Source: Herbinix sp. (GTDB taxonomy: Bacteria > Bacillota > Clostridia > Lachnospirales > Lachnospiraceae). Taken from it: DNA of 64,000 nucleotides. The stretch spans positions 62,001 to 126,000 of the forward strand of contig JAQSYO010000005.1 in assembly GCA_029256105.1 (NCBI GenBank), read 5' to 3'. The notes beneath the pieces are model-generated. The model was not told the origin of the DNA and did not search any database. It worked only from the letters and a program-made list of their open reading frames with translations. Positions 46,001 through 54,355 of this stretch are shown here, piece by piece. The position numbers were made by a program, and so were the translations under genes. Within the stretch, counting starts at the first letter, position 1; every line of letters starts with the position of its first letter.

Positions 46001-46465
46001 ACGTATCGGCTTAAGAAACGTTTGACAGGAATCACTTCACTTGCATTTCTCCTAAGAAATAAGGTGCATATCAAAGGATTTTCTTTTACGAGGATTGAAA
46101 AAGCGTATGAACAGCTTAGCGTTCTTTCCTATAATAACATATATGGAGATTCCTACACAATTGGAGAGGACTGTATTACTGGAATAGGTAATAATGTAAC
46201 AATTGTTTTTGATGAGATGAATTTTGGTACAGACGGCTTTAAGAAGTTAGTAGTTTGTGGACGTTCTTCCATTGATAAGAATACGATTCATGTTCGCTTT
46301 AACAATGCAGAAGGTGAAGTGAAGCAGTTGGCTGAATTCCAGTATTCGGATCAATATGTAGAGCGTGAGTTTAATTTGGAAAGTGTTACTGGAGTACAAA
46401 CCGTGTCGTTTGTATTTTTACCGGGATGTAAATTTGATTTCAAATGGTTTCAATTTACGAACTAA
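43043..46465 (+). CDS. Glycoside hydrolase family 2 enzyme (beta-galactosidase/beta-glucuronidase-like)
   Basis: 1140 residues without a signal peptide, so cytoplasmic. The GH2 sugar-binding and Ig-like domains fill residues ~1-290. The TIM barrel follows with GVCQHHDLG, IRTSHN, acid/base E383 in CIGNE and nucleophile E462 in YGSETGS. From ~600 come a DUF4982-like and Ig-like domains (to ~870), then two carbohydrate-binding-like beta-sandwiches (~880-1140). The substrate may be a galactoside, an arabinopyranoside or a uronide. The shared GntR-type operator and neighbours favour hemicellulose side chains. It starts behind ATAGGAG. Confidence 0.9.
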   Translation: MTIKTLFNDNWEFTKQIIGCNIEDILKDDYAWKKIDIPHDWMIYDTAYFGESREGWYKKQFLVNREDGDTNRYLLRFEGVYMDSTVYVNGIKVGEWKYGYSTFEFDITDTLKEGENELLVRAVLQIPNSRWYSGAGIYRNVWLSTVPKVHLTPDGVYISTQKSETVWNVNVESEINFTGSKDVSDETQKAYTIKHTIMDSNGTAIANVKGNTKAQTLSVSSPCLWDIEEPNLYYLKTELLLEGDVIDEQINRFGFRTLRFDVDKGFYLNDRHVKLHGVCQHHDLGTLGTAVNRTALKRQLAILKEMGVNAIRTSHNMCAVELLELADEMGILINAESFDMWEKQKNIYDYARFFKEWVERDVASWIRRDRNHPSINMWCIGNEIYDTHADERGQELTRMLIDLVHRHDPNHNAPVTLGSNYMPWENAQKCADIVKLAGYNYAEKYYSIHHEQHKDWMIYGSETGSVVQSRGIYHFPLSADILSDDDEQCSSLGNSITSWGARSIEKCIIDDRDAEFNAGMFIWSGFDYIGEPTPYHTKSCYFGQVDTAGFKKDSFYMYQAEWTDYRTSPMVHLFPYWDFNEGQIIDVRICSNAPKVELFFNDSSQGIFEIDHVNGQKLVGDWQLPYRRGELRAVAYDENNKVIAEDIQRSFSDAAQIILNTDKKELKADGQDLIFVEISMADQSGYPVQNANNRVDVKVSGAGRLIGLDNGNSTDYESYKGTSRRLFSGKLLAIIAAKTVSGEIQLEVSSAGLPSASLILMAKECAVPIGISANEENAASSTVTEIPIRKLEIISPKGTQLQEDLREVEVELKIYPQDATYDDIAWRVTTVSGVDSNIVSIQPKGRKAVIQALGDGVFYIRATANNGDKKIRMISVLDFQVTGLGTAFFNPYEFVSGSLYGKTFGEIGSGNDRGFATSRDGESGVIFEKLDFGAIGSDEITIPIFELGGKPTEIEIWEGNPNAEGSNLLADVIYNKPSIWNTYQEETYRLKKRLTGITSLAFLLRNKVHIKGFSFTRIEKAYEQLSVLSYNNIYGDSYTIGEDCITGIGNNVTIVFDEMNFGTDGFKKLVVCGRSSIDKNTIHVRFNNAEGEVKQLAEFQYSDQYVEREFNLESVTGVQTVSFVFLPGCKFDFKWFQFTN

Positions 46466-46814
46466 TGTTTTGTTAATAAGTACTAAAAAATATAACTGCT
46501 TTGATTAGTTTTATTAGTTGCAAAGTAAATACTGATATGATAATATACTAGTATACAAGAATAATAATTAGTTAATTTATGCTACGAAGATTGGTTCGTT
46601 AGAACAGCTAAATATATTTTCAAAGTTATATAAAAACAATTGAAATTGTATCCAAGATTGATGTAAAATGTATATGTTAAAACATAATTACGATATAGCT
46701 TTGTAAAGAAGTGAATTAATTAATATATTCGACCGTATAGGTCTATAAGAAGTAATGGATAAGGGCATTTTAATTAGGAATTATAATCATTGATTATGAT
46801 AAGGAGAGAATGAG
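46466..46814. other. Intergenic region upstream of gntR paralogue 2
   Basis: 349 bases with the palindromic operator at 46544-46555 and a small GACC/GGTC hairpin at about 46731-46743. No T-tract terminator for the GH2 gene is obvious. Confidence 0.6.
46536..46558. promoter_or_regulatory. Candidate GntR operator, copy 2 (gntR2)
   Basis: TATACTAGTATA at 46544-46555 inside 23 bases identical to 7417-7439. It lies 260 bases before the gntR2 start, about the same distance as copy 1 has from its first gene, so both leaders are long. Confidence 0.72.
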
Positions 46815-47522
46815 ATGGACATTTATAGGCCGGCATTAAAGGAGAGCGCAAGAGAATATGCATTACGTCAAATTCGTGAAAATATCATAACCTTGAAATT
46901 GAAACCGGGAAGTGCGATTAGCGAAAATGAATTAGCTAAGGAACTTGGTATGAGTAGGACCCCTGTTAGAGAAGCATTGCAAGAACTGCAGAAGATCAAT
47001 TTGATTGAGGTTTATCCGCAGAGGGGCAGTGTTATATCTCATATAGACTTTGATATAGTCGAGGAAACGGTATTCTTACGTAGGGTTTTGGAAAAAGCAG
47101 TTGTGGAAGAATTGTGTGATACCATAACAGAAGAAAAGCTGCTGGAGCTTGATAAGAACATAAAGCTCCAGGAATTTTATCTGGATACCAGATCCCAGGA
47201 GAAAATTTTGGAACTTGACAACGAATTTCACCGGTCATTATTTGTAATGTGTAATAAGGAACGAATTTATAATCTGATGGAGCGTATGCTGGGTCATTTT
47301 GATCGTATTCGTGCATTAAGTTTATATTCTGTTAAGGAAATTAAGATTGTTGCAGATCATAAAGCAATTGTAAACGCAATTAGATTAGGGGACAAAAAAC
47401 TAGCAGCGGAGGCAATTGTGAAGCACCTTTCGAGGTATAAATTAGATCAAAGCGAGATTATGGAAAAATATCCTGAATATTTTGTGTTTGAAAATGAAAA
47501 GGCAGTTGTTTCAAGCAATTAA
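46815..47522 (+). CDS. GntR-family transcriptional regulator, FCD subgroup (paralogue 2)
   Basis: 235 residues. The winged helix (SRTPVREALQELQKI) and FCD domain (DNEFHRSL, IVADHKAI) are almost the same as in the regulator at 12806; most differences are conservative and lie outside the recognition helix. It is probably a recent duplicate, one per hemicellulose locus. An AAGGAGAG precedes the ATG. The shared 23-bp operator in front of this gene and of the importer operon suggests auto- and cross-regulation. Confidence 0.92.
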   Translation: MDIYRPALKESAREYALRQIRENIITLKLKPGSAISENELAKELGMSRTPVREALQELQKINLIEVYPQRGSVISHIDFDIVEETVFLRRVLEKAVVEELCDTITEEKLLELDKNIKLQEFYLDTRSQEKILELDNEFHRSLFVMCNKERIYNLMERMLGHFDRIRALSLYSVKEIKIVADHKAIVNAIRLGDKKLAAEAIVKHLSRYKLDQSEIMEKYPEYFVFENEKAVVSSN

Positions 47523-47665
47523 TTATAATATTGGAGTACCTATTGCGAATTTGAAAAGTCCGGGATGTTTTGTTTATATTAGAAAACTTGGATTATGATA
47601 ATAAGTAGTATAAGGTATTTGAATGCAAAGATGAAAGAGAGGCAAGAAGGAAGCTTATAAAGCAG

Positions 47666-47707
47666 AAAAAGTATCAATATGGAAGCATATCAGATACTTT
47701 TTTTATT
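47666..47707. terminator. Bidirectional terminator between gntR2 and the convergent AraC gene
   Basis: AAAAAGTATC pairs with GATACTTTTT across a 17-base loop, with A-runs and T-runs on the outer sides. Confidence 0.9.
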
Positions 47708-48584
47708 TATGTTCTTGTATCTCTCTTCTTTGTAAGTACATTCCTTTGTATTCGGAAGGTGTGCAGCCTTTCTGTATTTTAAACATGCGGATGAAGGCAG
47801 ACATACTTGTGAAACCACATTGCTGGGAAACAGTATTGATGGATATTGCAGGGTTCCTTAATAATGATGTGGCATGCATGATACGCGTCTTGTTTAAGTA
47901 CTGATAAAATGAGACATCGGAATATTGTTTGAAAATCCTGGAAAAATGATATTTGCTAAATCCTGCGAGGTCAGCGACTTGTTCCAGTGTAATATTCTCG
48001 TTAAAATGATTGTTAATATAGTTACATACAGTTAAAAAAACTGTGGAGTATTCCATTTGTTTGGAGGAATTAGTGCGAGGAAATATTTCCTCAATCGCAT
48101 GGTTTCTGCCAATTATTGTGAAGATAGAAAGTAGTATAGTATACATGACAGTATCACGGTAAAGCGAGGCATTTCCATATTCATTAACGATATTATTAAT
48201 CAAAATTTGAAGTCTCTTAACTATCTTAGGAGAATTGTTGGGAGTAATATGAACGATAGGGGATAGGATTCCTACTAATGTATTAAATTCGTTTAAAGAA
48301 TTTAATTGAGACAGGTCTGCGATAATAATGTATCGTCTACCTTTACTCGGTGCTGTGAGTTGATGCAGTACGCCTGAGCTGATGATTAGGATGTCACCCT
48401 CCTGTAAAACATATTCTTCGTCATTACAGTAGACGGTGTATATATTTTCAATTGGCATGATGATTTCAAGGGATGAGTGCCAATGAAGTGGATAATTCTC
48501 AGCTTCAATGTTGTCATATAACCTTATTGTGGAATCACCCAGATAATTTACGGTTTCTTTGGTACCGCTCAATGTCTCAATCAT
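47703..48584 (-). CDS. AraC-family regulator with cupin sensor domain
   Basis: 293 residues. The N-terminal part (~1-110) is a cupin-like sugar sensor (YPLHWHSSLEIIMPIEN), and the C-terminal ~100 residues are the AraC DNA-binding domain (FNENITLEQVADLAGFSKYHFSRIFK and SVSQQCGFTSMSAFIRMFK-like second helix). The start at 48584 on the minus strand has GGAGG 7 bases upstream; an ATG 42 bases earlier is less likely. It lies next to aguA and the GH2 gene and is read divergently from aguA, making it a candidate activator of xylan side-chain enzymes. Confidence 0.9.
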   Translation of the reverse strand: MIETLSGTKETVNYLGDSTIRLYDNIEAENYPLHWHSSLEIIMPIENIYTVYCNDEEYVLQEGDILIISSGVLHQLTAPSKGRRYIIIADLSQLNSLNEFNTLVGILSPIVHITPNNSPKIVKRLQILINNIVNEYGNASLYRDTVMYTILLSIFTIIGRNHAIEEIFPRTNSSKQMEYSTVFLTVCNYINNHFNENITLEQVADLAGFSKYHFSRIFKQYSDVSFYQYLNKTRIMHATSLLRNPAISINTVSQQCGFTSMSAFIRMFKIQKGCTPSEYKGMYLQRREIQEHK

Positions 48585-49002
48585 ATCGAAACCTCCAATA
48601 AATGAATGCTCATTATAATTATACATAAATTACAATTAATTTTGCATTAATGATAAATTATAGTATATTTTAGCCGAGAAGTAAACAGAAGATACTATTT
48701 TGTTTTGCCATAAAGAGCTGAGTAAAAAGTAATTAGAAGATATACCAAAGTAGAAGAAATGTGAATTGCGAAATAATAAGGTGTAAGAGAAGAATAAAGT
48801 GGAAGAAATGATACGCAATAAAGAAAAAATAAAGGAATATAAAAGCGAGCAAAAGAGATAGTTAATCAGATGACGTTGGAAGAAAAAGTAGTTCAGATGA
48901 AGGCAACCGTGCTAACAGCTACATTTGATGAAGAGTTAATGATGCTAGGCGCATAGGCATTGCATTATATTATAGAGTGGAAGTACCATGAAGGAGGATA
49001 TT
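48585..49002. other. Divergent region between the AraC gene and aguA
   Basis: 418 bases, AT-rich. It contains a 114-base frame that looks like the N-terminal end of a GH3 glycosidase (listed as a pseudogene) but no TATACTAGTATA operator. Confidence 0.6.
48843..48956 (+). pseudogene. N-terminal remnant of a GH3 glycosidase
   Basis: The frame reads KRAKEIVNQMTLEEKVVQM and continues about 20 residues to a TAG. The stretch (x-V-x-QMTLEEK-x-xQM) is the recognisable N-terminus of GH3 beta-glucosidases and beta-xylosidases. A TAA lies directly upstream at 48840, so no start remains. It is probably the relic of a former xylosidase gene or a recombination scar before aguA. Confidence 0.5.
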
Positions 49003-51006
49003 ATGGAATATACGAATTGTTGGCTACAATATCAAAGCATTTCAGCTACAAATACGACAGAGGTAGCATTATTTTGTGATGCAAAAGGAGTTATCGTTAA
49101 AAATGCAATTGAAGAAGTGAGTTTCGCGTTTCAATCACTCTATGGCCGTGCCATAAAGATAGTGGATAGCGAGATTACCTATAATAAGGCTGAGATAGGC
49201 ATTTGTATGAAGCTTGATTTAAGCATGCAAATTGGAAAAGAGGGTTATCGATTCGAAGCGCAAGATGGCAAAGGTACGATCATTGCTGCTTCTGAAGCAG
49301 GTCTCCTATATGGTGTATTCGCCTTGTTAAGAAATCTCCAGGTTCAGAAGGTAACGGATTATGATAAGTGGACATACTCCGAAGAAAAAGAGCCTTCAAA
49401 CCCCATCCGTATGTTAAATCATTGGGATAATATAGAGGGAAATATCGAAAGAGGATATTCCGGCAATTCATTCTTTTTTAAGAAGGATGAGATATTGATC
49501 AACGAACGTACGAGAGCATATGCAAAAATGATTGCCTCCACTGGAATTAATGCAGTAGCGATTAATAATGTAAATGTAAAAAATGCAGCCACAGAGCTTA
49601 TCTCAGCTAGGTATTACGAGAAGCTACGCAGCATGTCTGAAATCTTTGCTGCCTTTGGAGTTAAACTTTTCTTAAGTATAAATTTTGCTTCTCCTATGGA
49701 ACTTGGTGGGTTGGAGTCTGCTGATCCGTGTGATAAAAAAGTTTGTAGCTGGTGGATGGAAAAAGCGAAAGAAGTCTGGGAGAATATTCCTGAATTGGGA
49801 GGCTTCTTAGTAAAGGCGGATTCAGAAGGAAGACCGGGACCCTTTACGTATGGCAGGACGCATGCGGATGGTGCTAATATGTTAGCAGAAGCCATCAAAC
49901 CTTATGGTGGTCTTGTTATTTGGCGTTGTTTTGTATACAACTGCCAACAGGATTGGCGAGATTTAAAGACGGACCGGGCAAGAGCTGGTTATGACAATTT
50001 CATGCCAATTGACGGTAAATTTGCTGAAAACGTTGTTTTACAAATTAAGAACGGACCGATGGATTTTCAGGTACGTGAACCGATATCCCCGTTATTTGGT
50101 GGTTTGAAAAAGACCAACATGATGTTGGAAGTGCAAATAGCACAGGAATATACGGGACAACAGAGGCATGTGTGCTATTTAATCCCTTGGTTTAAGCAAA
50201 TTCTTGCTTTTAACACGCACTGTGGTGAAGAGAAGGGGACGGTAGCTGATATCGTCAGCGGTAGAACATATAAGAATAATTATTGTGGTATGGTTGCCGT
50301 TACTAATACCGGAGATGATGCTAACTGGACCGGTCATGATCTTGCCGCAGCCAATCTCTATGGTCTTGGAAGACTTGCTTTTGATACCACCCTTACTGCT
50401 GAGGAGATTGCAAAAGAATGGATTACACAGACTTTTGGCTCTAATGAAAAGATAATGGATAATGTACTTAAGATTCTGATGATGTCATGGCCAACCTATG
50501 AAAAATATACCTCACCGCTTGGTATTGGCTGGATGGTCAAACCGAATCATCATTACGGACCGGATGTTGACGGGTATGAATACGACAGATGGGGTACTTA
50601 TCACAAAGCGGATCACAAGGCGATTGGTATGGATCGAACGGAAAATGGAACTGGATATTGCAACCAGTATAATGAGCCACTTGCGTCGATGTATGCAGAA
50701 CGAAAGACCTGCCCGGAAGAACTTATCCTGTTCTTCCATCATATGGAATATGATTATGTCCTATCTTCTGGTAAGACAGTATTACAACATATATATGATA
50801 CACACTTTGAGGGAGCAGAAGAAGCCGGGCAGTTTTTAGAGTTATGGAAAGAATTACAGGGATTGGTTGAGGCTGAAACCTATCAAAGAGCATTCGATCG
50901 ATTTGCAAATCAAAAGGAACATGCAAAGGAATGGCGTGATGTAATCAATTCATACTTTTATCGAAAAACGCTAATTCCAGATCAACTTGGTCGTCCTTTG
51001 TACTAG
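49003..51006 (+). CDS. aguA: Alpha-glucuronidase, glycoside hydrolase family 67
   Basis: 667 residues, full length for GH67. The N-terminal beta-sandwich domain is followed by the TIM barrel and a helical C-terminal domain. The catalytic residues are E275 (ADSEGRPGP), D354 (PMDFQ) and E382 (IAQEYTG), spaced exactly as the known residues of the Geobacillus enzyme (285, 364, 392). It cuts 4-O-methylglucuronic acid from the non-reducing ends of aldouronic acids in the cytoplasm. The ATG at 49003 is preferred because AAGGAGG lies at 48991-48997; an ATG at 48988 precedes it. The released glucuronate feeds UxuA. Confidence 0.97.
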   Translation: MEYTNCWLQYQSISATNTTEVALFCDAKGVIVKNAIEEVSFAFQSLYGRAIKIVDSEITYNKAEIGICMKLDLSMQIGKEGYRFEAQDGKGTIIAASEAGLLYGVFALLRNLQVQKVTDYDKWTYSEEKEPSNPIRMLNHWDNIEGNIERGYSGNSFFFKKDEILINERTRAYAKMIASTGINAVAINNVNVKNAATELISARYYEKLRSMSEIFAAFGVKLFLSINFASPMELGGLESADPCDKKVCSWWMEKAKEVWENIPELGGFLVKADSEGRPGPFTYGRTHADGANMLAEAIKPYGGLVIWRCFVYNCQQDWRDLKTDRARAGYDNFMPIDGKFAENVVLQIKNGPMDFQVREPISPLFGGLKKTNMMLEVQIAQEYTGQQRHVCYLIPWFKQILAFNTHCGEEKGTVADIVSGRTYKNNYCGMVAVTNTGDDANWTGHDLAAANLYGLGRLAFDTTLTAEEIAKEWITQTFGSNEKIMDNVLKILMMSWPTYEKYTSPLGIGWMVKPNHHYGPDVDGYEYDRWGTYHKADHKAIGMDRTENGTGYCNQYNEPLASMYAERKTCPEELILFFHHMEYDYVLSSGKTVLQHIYDTHFEGAEEAGQFLELWKELQGLVEAETYQRAFDRFANQKEHAKEWRDVINSYFYRKTLIPDQLGRPLY

Positions 51007-51063
51007 AAGTATTTGTTACAAATATAATTGATATAATTTATCATATAAAGGTGGTTAACCGAC

Positions 51064-52911
51064 ATGGAGGAAAAGGGACTTGTACTTTCGCCGATTTTAT
51101 GCGATGGAATGATTTTACAACGAGAGGTTTGTAACCGTATTTATGGAACGGAAAAGAAAGCAGATACAGTTACCGTCTGTTTTATGGATAAGGAATACAG
51201 TGCCAGGGTAGAGGATAATTTTGATTTTAGTGTAGAACTGCCACCGGTAGAAGCCGGTGGACCGTATCGTATTACGGTAAAGGGAAGCAGTGAGATTACG
51301 ATAAGTGACATTTTGTTCGGAGACGTATACCTCTTAAGTGGACAATCTAACATGGAACTACCTATTCGAAGGGTGCTTGATGTATCAGCAAATGAAATTA
51401 AGAATACAAGTGAGCCTATGATCAGGCAATATTTGTTACCTGCAACTTTTAAATTCAGTGAACCGGAAAAGTATATGTATGCAAGTTCCTGGAAAAAGGC
51501 CATGGGGGAAGATCTCATGAATTTTAGTGCCGCAGGATACTTTTTTGCAAAAGAAATTAAGGAGTCCTACCAGGTGCCGATTGGTCTGATTATGTCAGCA
51601 GTAGGGGGATGCAGGGTTGAATCCTGGATGAACCCGGTAACACTCCGTAAGTTTGGGGATTATGAGGATATCGTAAAAGACTTTAAAGATCCTGAATACT
51701 TTAAAAAATATCTCCAGGAACAGCAAAATAAAGCAAATGAATGGATCAGTCACATCGAGGAAGAGGAACAGAAGTTTCTGGATTCGGACAACTATAAGGA
51801 GTGGGATACCTGCAGGATTCCATCCTTAGTTTCTGACTATGACAAAGGTACCTTTAACGGCTCGGTATATCTATGCAAGGAAGTGATTCTGGATTCGGAA
51901 CCAGTAGAAGAAGATGCTTATATTTATATGGGTACTATTATTGATTCAGATAGGATTTGGATTAATGGGATATTAGTAGGAAGAACAGAATATAGATATC
52001 CACCCCGTAATTACCCGATTCAAAAAGGGGTGTTGAAAAAAGGCAGTAATCTAATCACGGTGCGTATTGTGATTAATAATAACAACGGCGGAACTATTAA
52101 GGGAAGGCCATACCATCTGTACAGTGATGGTCTGAAGACTACTCTGGAAGGGGATTGGTACTACAGAGTTGGTAAAAAAACCGAAAGGACAATGCCAGCG
52201 GTATTGTTTCCTCCAAACCTTCCAATCAGTTTTTACAATACGGTTGTAGTACCGCTTTCAAAATTACCGATCAAAGGTGTATTATGGTATCAGGGTGAAA
52301 GTAATACGGCAGATCCAAAGGATTATGCAGAAAAGTTCTCTGCTATGGTATCCGATTGGCGTGAACTATCTGGTTGGCAGGTGCCATTTATTTATGTACA
52401 GTTGGTTAATTATAGGGAACCGTTAAATACTACCGAGGATACGGGATGGGCCGAGCTTAGGGAGCAGCAGAGACAGAATTTATCTTTAGAAGATGTTGCA
52501 ATGGTGGTGGCACTTGATATAGGAGAGTCAAACGATCTACATCCTCAGAATAAAAAGGCAGTTGGTGTTCGTCTGGCAAAGGCAGCTAGACACTTAATCT
52601 ATAAGGATACGTTGGTACATAGTGGGCCACTTCCGAAGCAAGCAAAGCTAGTGGAAAAGAGCATTGAAGTTTGCTTCGAATACTTGGAGGATACGGATGA
52701 CGAGTGTAAGCTTAACAATTTTGAACTTGCTAATACAGATGGTACCTATCATACTGCATTAGCAATAAGAAAAGGTAATCGAGTATTCATTTCATGTGAT
52801 AAGGTGGAGACTCCAACTTCGGTCCGATATGCTTGGTGTGATAATCCAAGTAACGTTAATTTTTATAACGATGCTGGTTTACCAGCTACAGGCTTTCGCT
52901 TGGATATTTAA
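51064..52911 (+). CDS. SGNH-type carbohydrate acetylesterase (sialate O-acetylesterase-like)
   Basis: 615 residues without a signal peptide. The nucleophile S95 lies in LLSGQSNMELP, a further conserved block is VLWYQGESN, and the acid/base pair is D491 and H493 in NDLHPQN. An inserted beta-sandwich of about 130 residues sits between the blocks (roughly 255-370). Members of this family remove acetyl groups from sialic acid or from xylan oligomers. Being 57 bases after aguA, it most likely deacetylates xylo-oligosaccharides. It starts behind AAAGGTGG. Confidence 0.88.
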   Translation: MEEKGLVLSPILCDGMILQREVCNRIYGTEKKADTVTVCFMDKEYSARVEDNFDFSVELPPVEAGGPYRITVKGSSEITISDILFGDVYLLSGQSNMELPIRRVLDVSANEIKNTSEPMIRQYLLPATFKFSEPEKYMYASSWKKAMGEDLMNFSAAGYFFAKEIKESYQVPIGLIMSAVGGCRVESWMNPVTLRKFGDYEDIVKDFKDPEYFKKYLQEQQNKANEWISHIEEEEQKFLDSDNYKEWDTCRIPSLVSDYDKGTFNGSVYLCKEVILDSEPVEEDAYIYMGTIIDSDRIWINGILVGRTEYRYPPRNYPIQKGVLKKGSNLITVRIVINNNNGGTIKGRPYHLYSDGLKTTLEGDWYYRVGKKTERTMPAVLFPPNLPISFYNTVVVPLSKLPIKGVLWYQGESNTADPKDYAEKFSAMVSDWRELSGWQVPFIYVQLVNYREPLNTTEDTGWAELREQQRQNLSLEDVAMVVALDIGESNDLHPQNKKAVGVRLAKAARHLIYKDTLVHSGPLPKQAKLVEKSIEVCFEYLEDTDDECKLNNFELANTDGTYHTALAIRKGNRVFISCDKVETPTSVRYAWCDNPSNVNFYNDAGLPATGFRLDI

Positions 52912-53009
52912 AATCCACGTAGTACATGAAACGGTTTTGTAGAGGAATATAAAAACCCGAGGTAGGATATAGTTTTATAATTGTATAGCAGGTATCTATA
53001 ATTAGCTTG

Positions 53010-53049
53010 AGCACTATCATTTTGTAATAAGTAAATGGTAGTGCTTTTG
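53010..53049 (+). terminator. Terminator after the esterase gene
   Basis: AGCACTATCATTT pairs with AAATGGTAGTGCT (one wobble), followed by TTTGT. The stem resembles those after nrdB and the AraC gene at 28897. Confidence 0.8.
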
Positions 53050-53286
53050 TCATACATATATAGTAAGAGACAATGGTATAAGCCACAGACGTAAAGGTAA
53101 TCATGAGATCGGCGCTTTCTAGAGTTGGTAGGAGGAAGCGGGAGGCAGTGTTACAAAGTATTGAAAAATATGGAGGGTAATCCTATAATAGTAAATATGC
53201 TTTATGAGTAAATAAAAGGGCATATTGTGGAACGAAAAGGGTATTAAAGGCGTCTGAAGTAATATAGGTAAAAAATAAAAAATGTT

Positions 53287-53425
53287 ATACACTAAAAAAG
53301 TGACACTAAAAAAGTGACAATTAAAAAGTGACAATAAAAAAGTGATATTAAAATGTGATACTAAAAAGTGTTACTAAAAAAGTAATACTAATATAGTAAT
53401 ACTAAAAAGCGATATTATAAAAGTG
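53287..53425. repeat. Minisatellite of about ten 13-14-nt units with internal dyads
   Basis: Units follow ACACTAAAAAAGTG with drift (ATACTAAAAAGTG, TTACTAAAAAAGTA, ATATTATAAAAGTG). Each unit holds CACT...AGTG or ACT...AGT, which are complementary, so every unit can form a small hairpin or be bound as a half-dyad. It lies in the 582-base gap before the HAD gene; no coding frame runs through it. Confidence 0.85.
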
Positions 53426-53493
53426 AAAAGAATATACAATTAATGGGAATTTGTATTTAGGGAAAATATTATTATCAAGTGAGGAGATAGATC

Positions 53494-54099
53494 ATGATAC
53501 ATACAGTTGTTTTAGACATAGGAAATGTTCTGGCACAATTTCGTTGGAAGGAATACTTAGAGAAATGCGGATACGACGAAAATGTAATTCAAAAAATAGG
53601 TAATGCTACGGTTCGTAGTGAATATTGGAAGGAGTGGGACAGAGGAGCACAAGAGGATGATGAATTGATTTCTAAGTGTTGTGCGCTAGAGCCTAGTGTA
53701 GAAAAGGAAATAAAGGCCCTATTTAATGATGTGGAGCAATTGGTTAGAGAATACGATTATTCGGTTGAATTTATTAAAAAGCTGAAGGAAAATGGATATC
53801 AAGTTTATCTATTATCTAATTATGGTAGAACGCATTTCCAACGGGATCAACGTAATTTTAGATTTATGAAGTATGTTGATGGAGCTATCATTTCTTCACA
53901 GGTACAATATATAAAACCGGAACCTGAGATATATGAAGCTCTGATCAATCGATATCATATTAATCCGTCGGAAGCAGTATTTTTAGATGATTTGCAAGAT
54001 AATCTGGAGGGTGCTAAACCATTTGGATTTCATACGATACTAGTTAGGTCATATGAGCAAATGATAGAAGATTTAAAAAAACTCGGAGTAAGCCTATAA
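53494..54099 (+). CDS. HAD-superfamily hydrolase, subfamily IA
   Basis: 201 residues. Motif I is VVLDIGNVLAQF, the D-x-G-N-V form seen in YihX-like phosphatases. Motif II is LLSNYG, motif III lysine lies in YIKPEPEIYEAL, and motif IV is FLDDLQDN. It is a soluble sugar-phosphate or nucleotide phosphatase, possibly for alpha-glucose 1-phosphate by family. GAGGAGAT precedes the start. Confidence 0.9.
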   Translation: MIHTVVLDIGNVLAQFRWKEYLEKCGYDENVIQKIGNATVRSEYWKEWDRGAQEDDELISKCCALEPSVEKEIKALFNDVEQLVREYDYSVEFIKKLKENGYQVYLLSNYGRTHFQRDQRNFRFMKYVDGAIISSQVQYIKPEPEIYEALINRYHINPSEAVFLDDLQDNLEGAKPFGFHTILVRSYEQMIEDLKKLGVSL

Positions 54100-54116
54100 G
54101 AATCAAATTTAGGATG

Positions 54117-54158
54117 GGGCATTGTCTATTTTTTATACATGGGATAATGCCTTTTATT
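54117..54158 (+). terminator. Terminator after the HAD gene
   Basis: GGCATTGTC and GATAATGCC form a 9-bp stem with one wobble, followed by TTTTATT. Confidence 0.75.
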
Positions 54159-54355
54159 ATACGAGCAATGTCTTTATTTTTACTCAATTATGGGTATTTA
54201 TGTAATAATTATATAAATTGTTATTAAATGTTACAATAATTTAAAGAAATTGTAATCAAAAATATTTAAAATAAGCGCATATATATGGTACAATGTAAAT
54301 GGATACAAATATACTTTTAGAAGAGATAAAGGAAATTAAAGTGAGAAGGTGCAAT

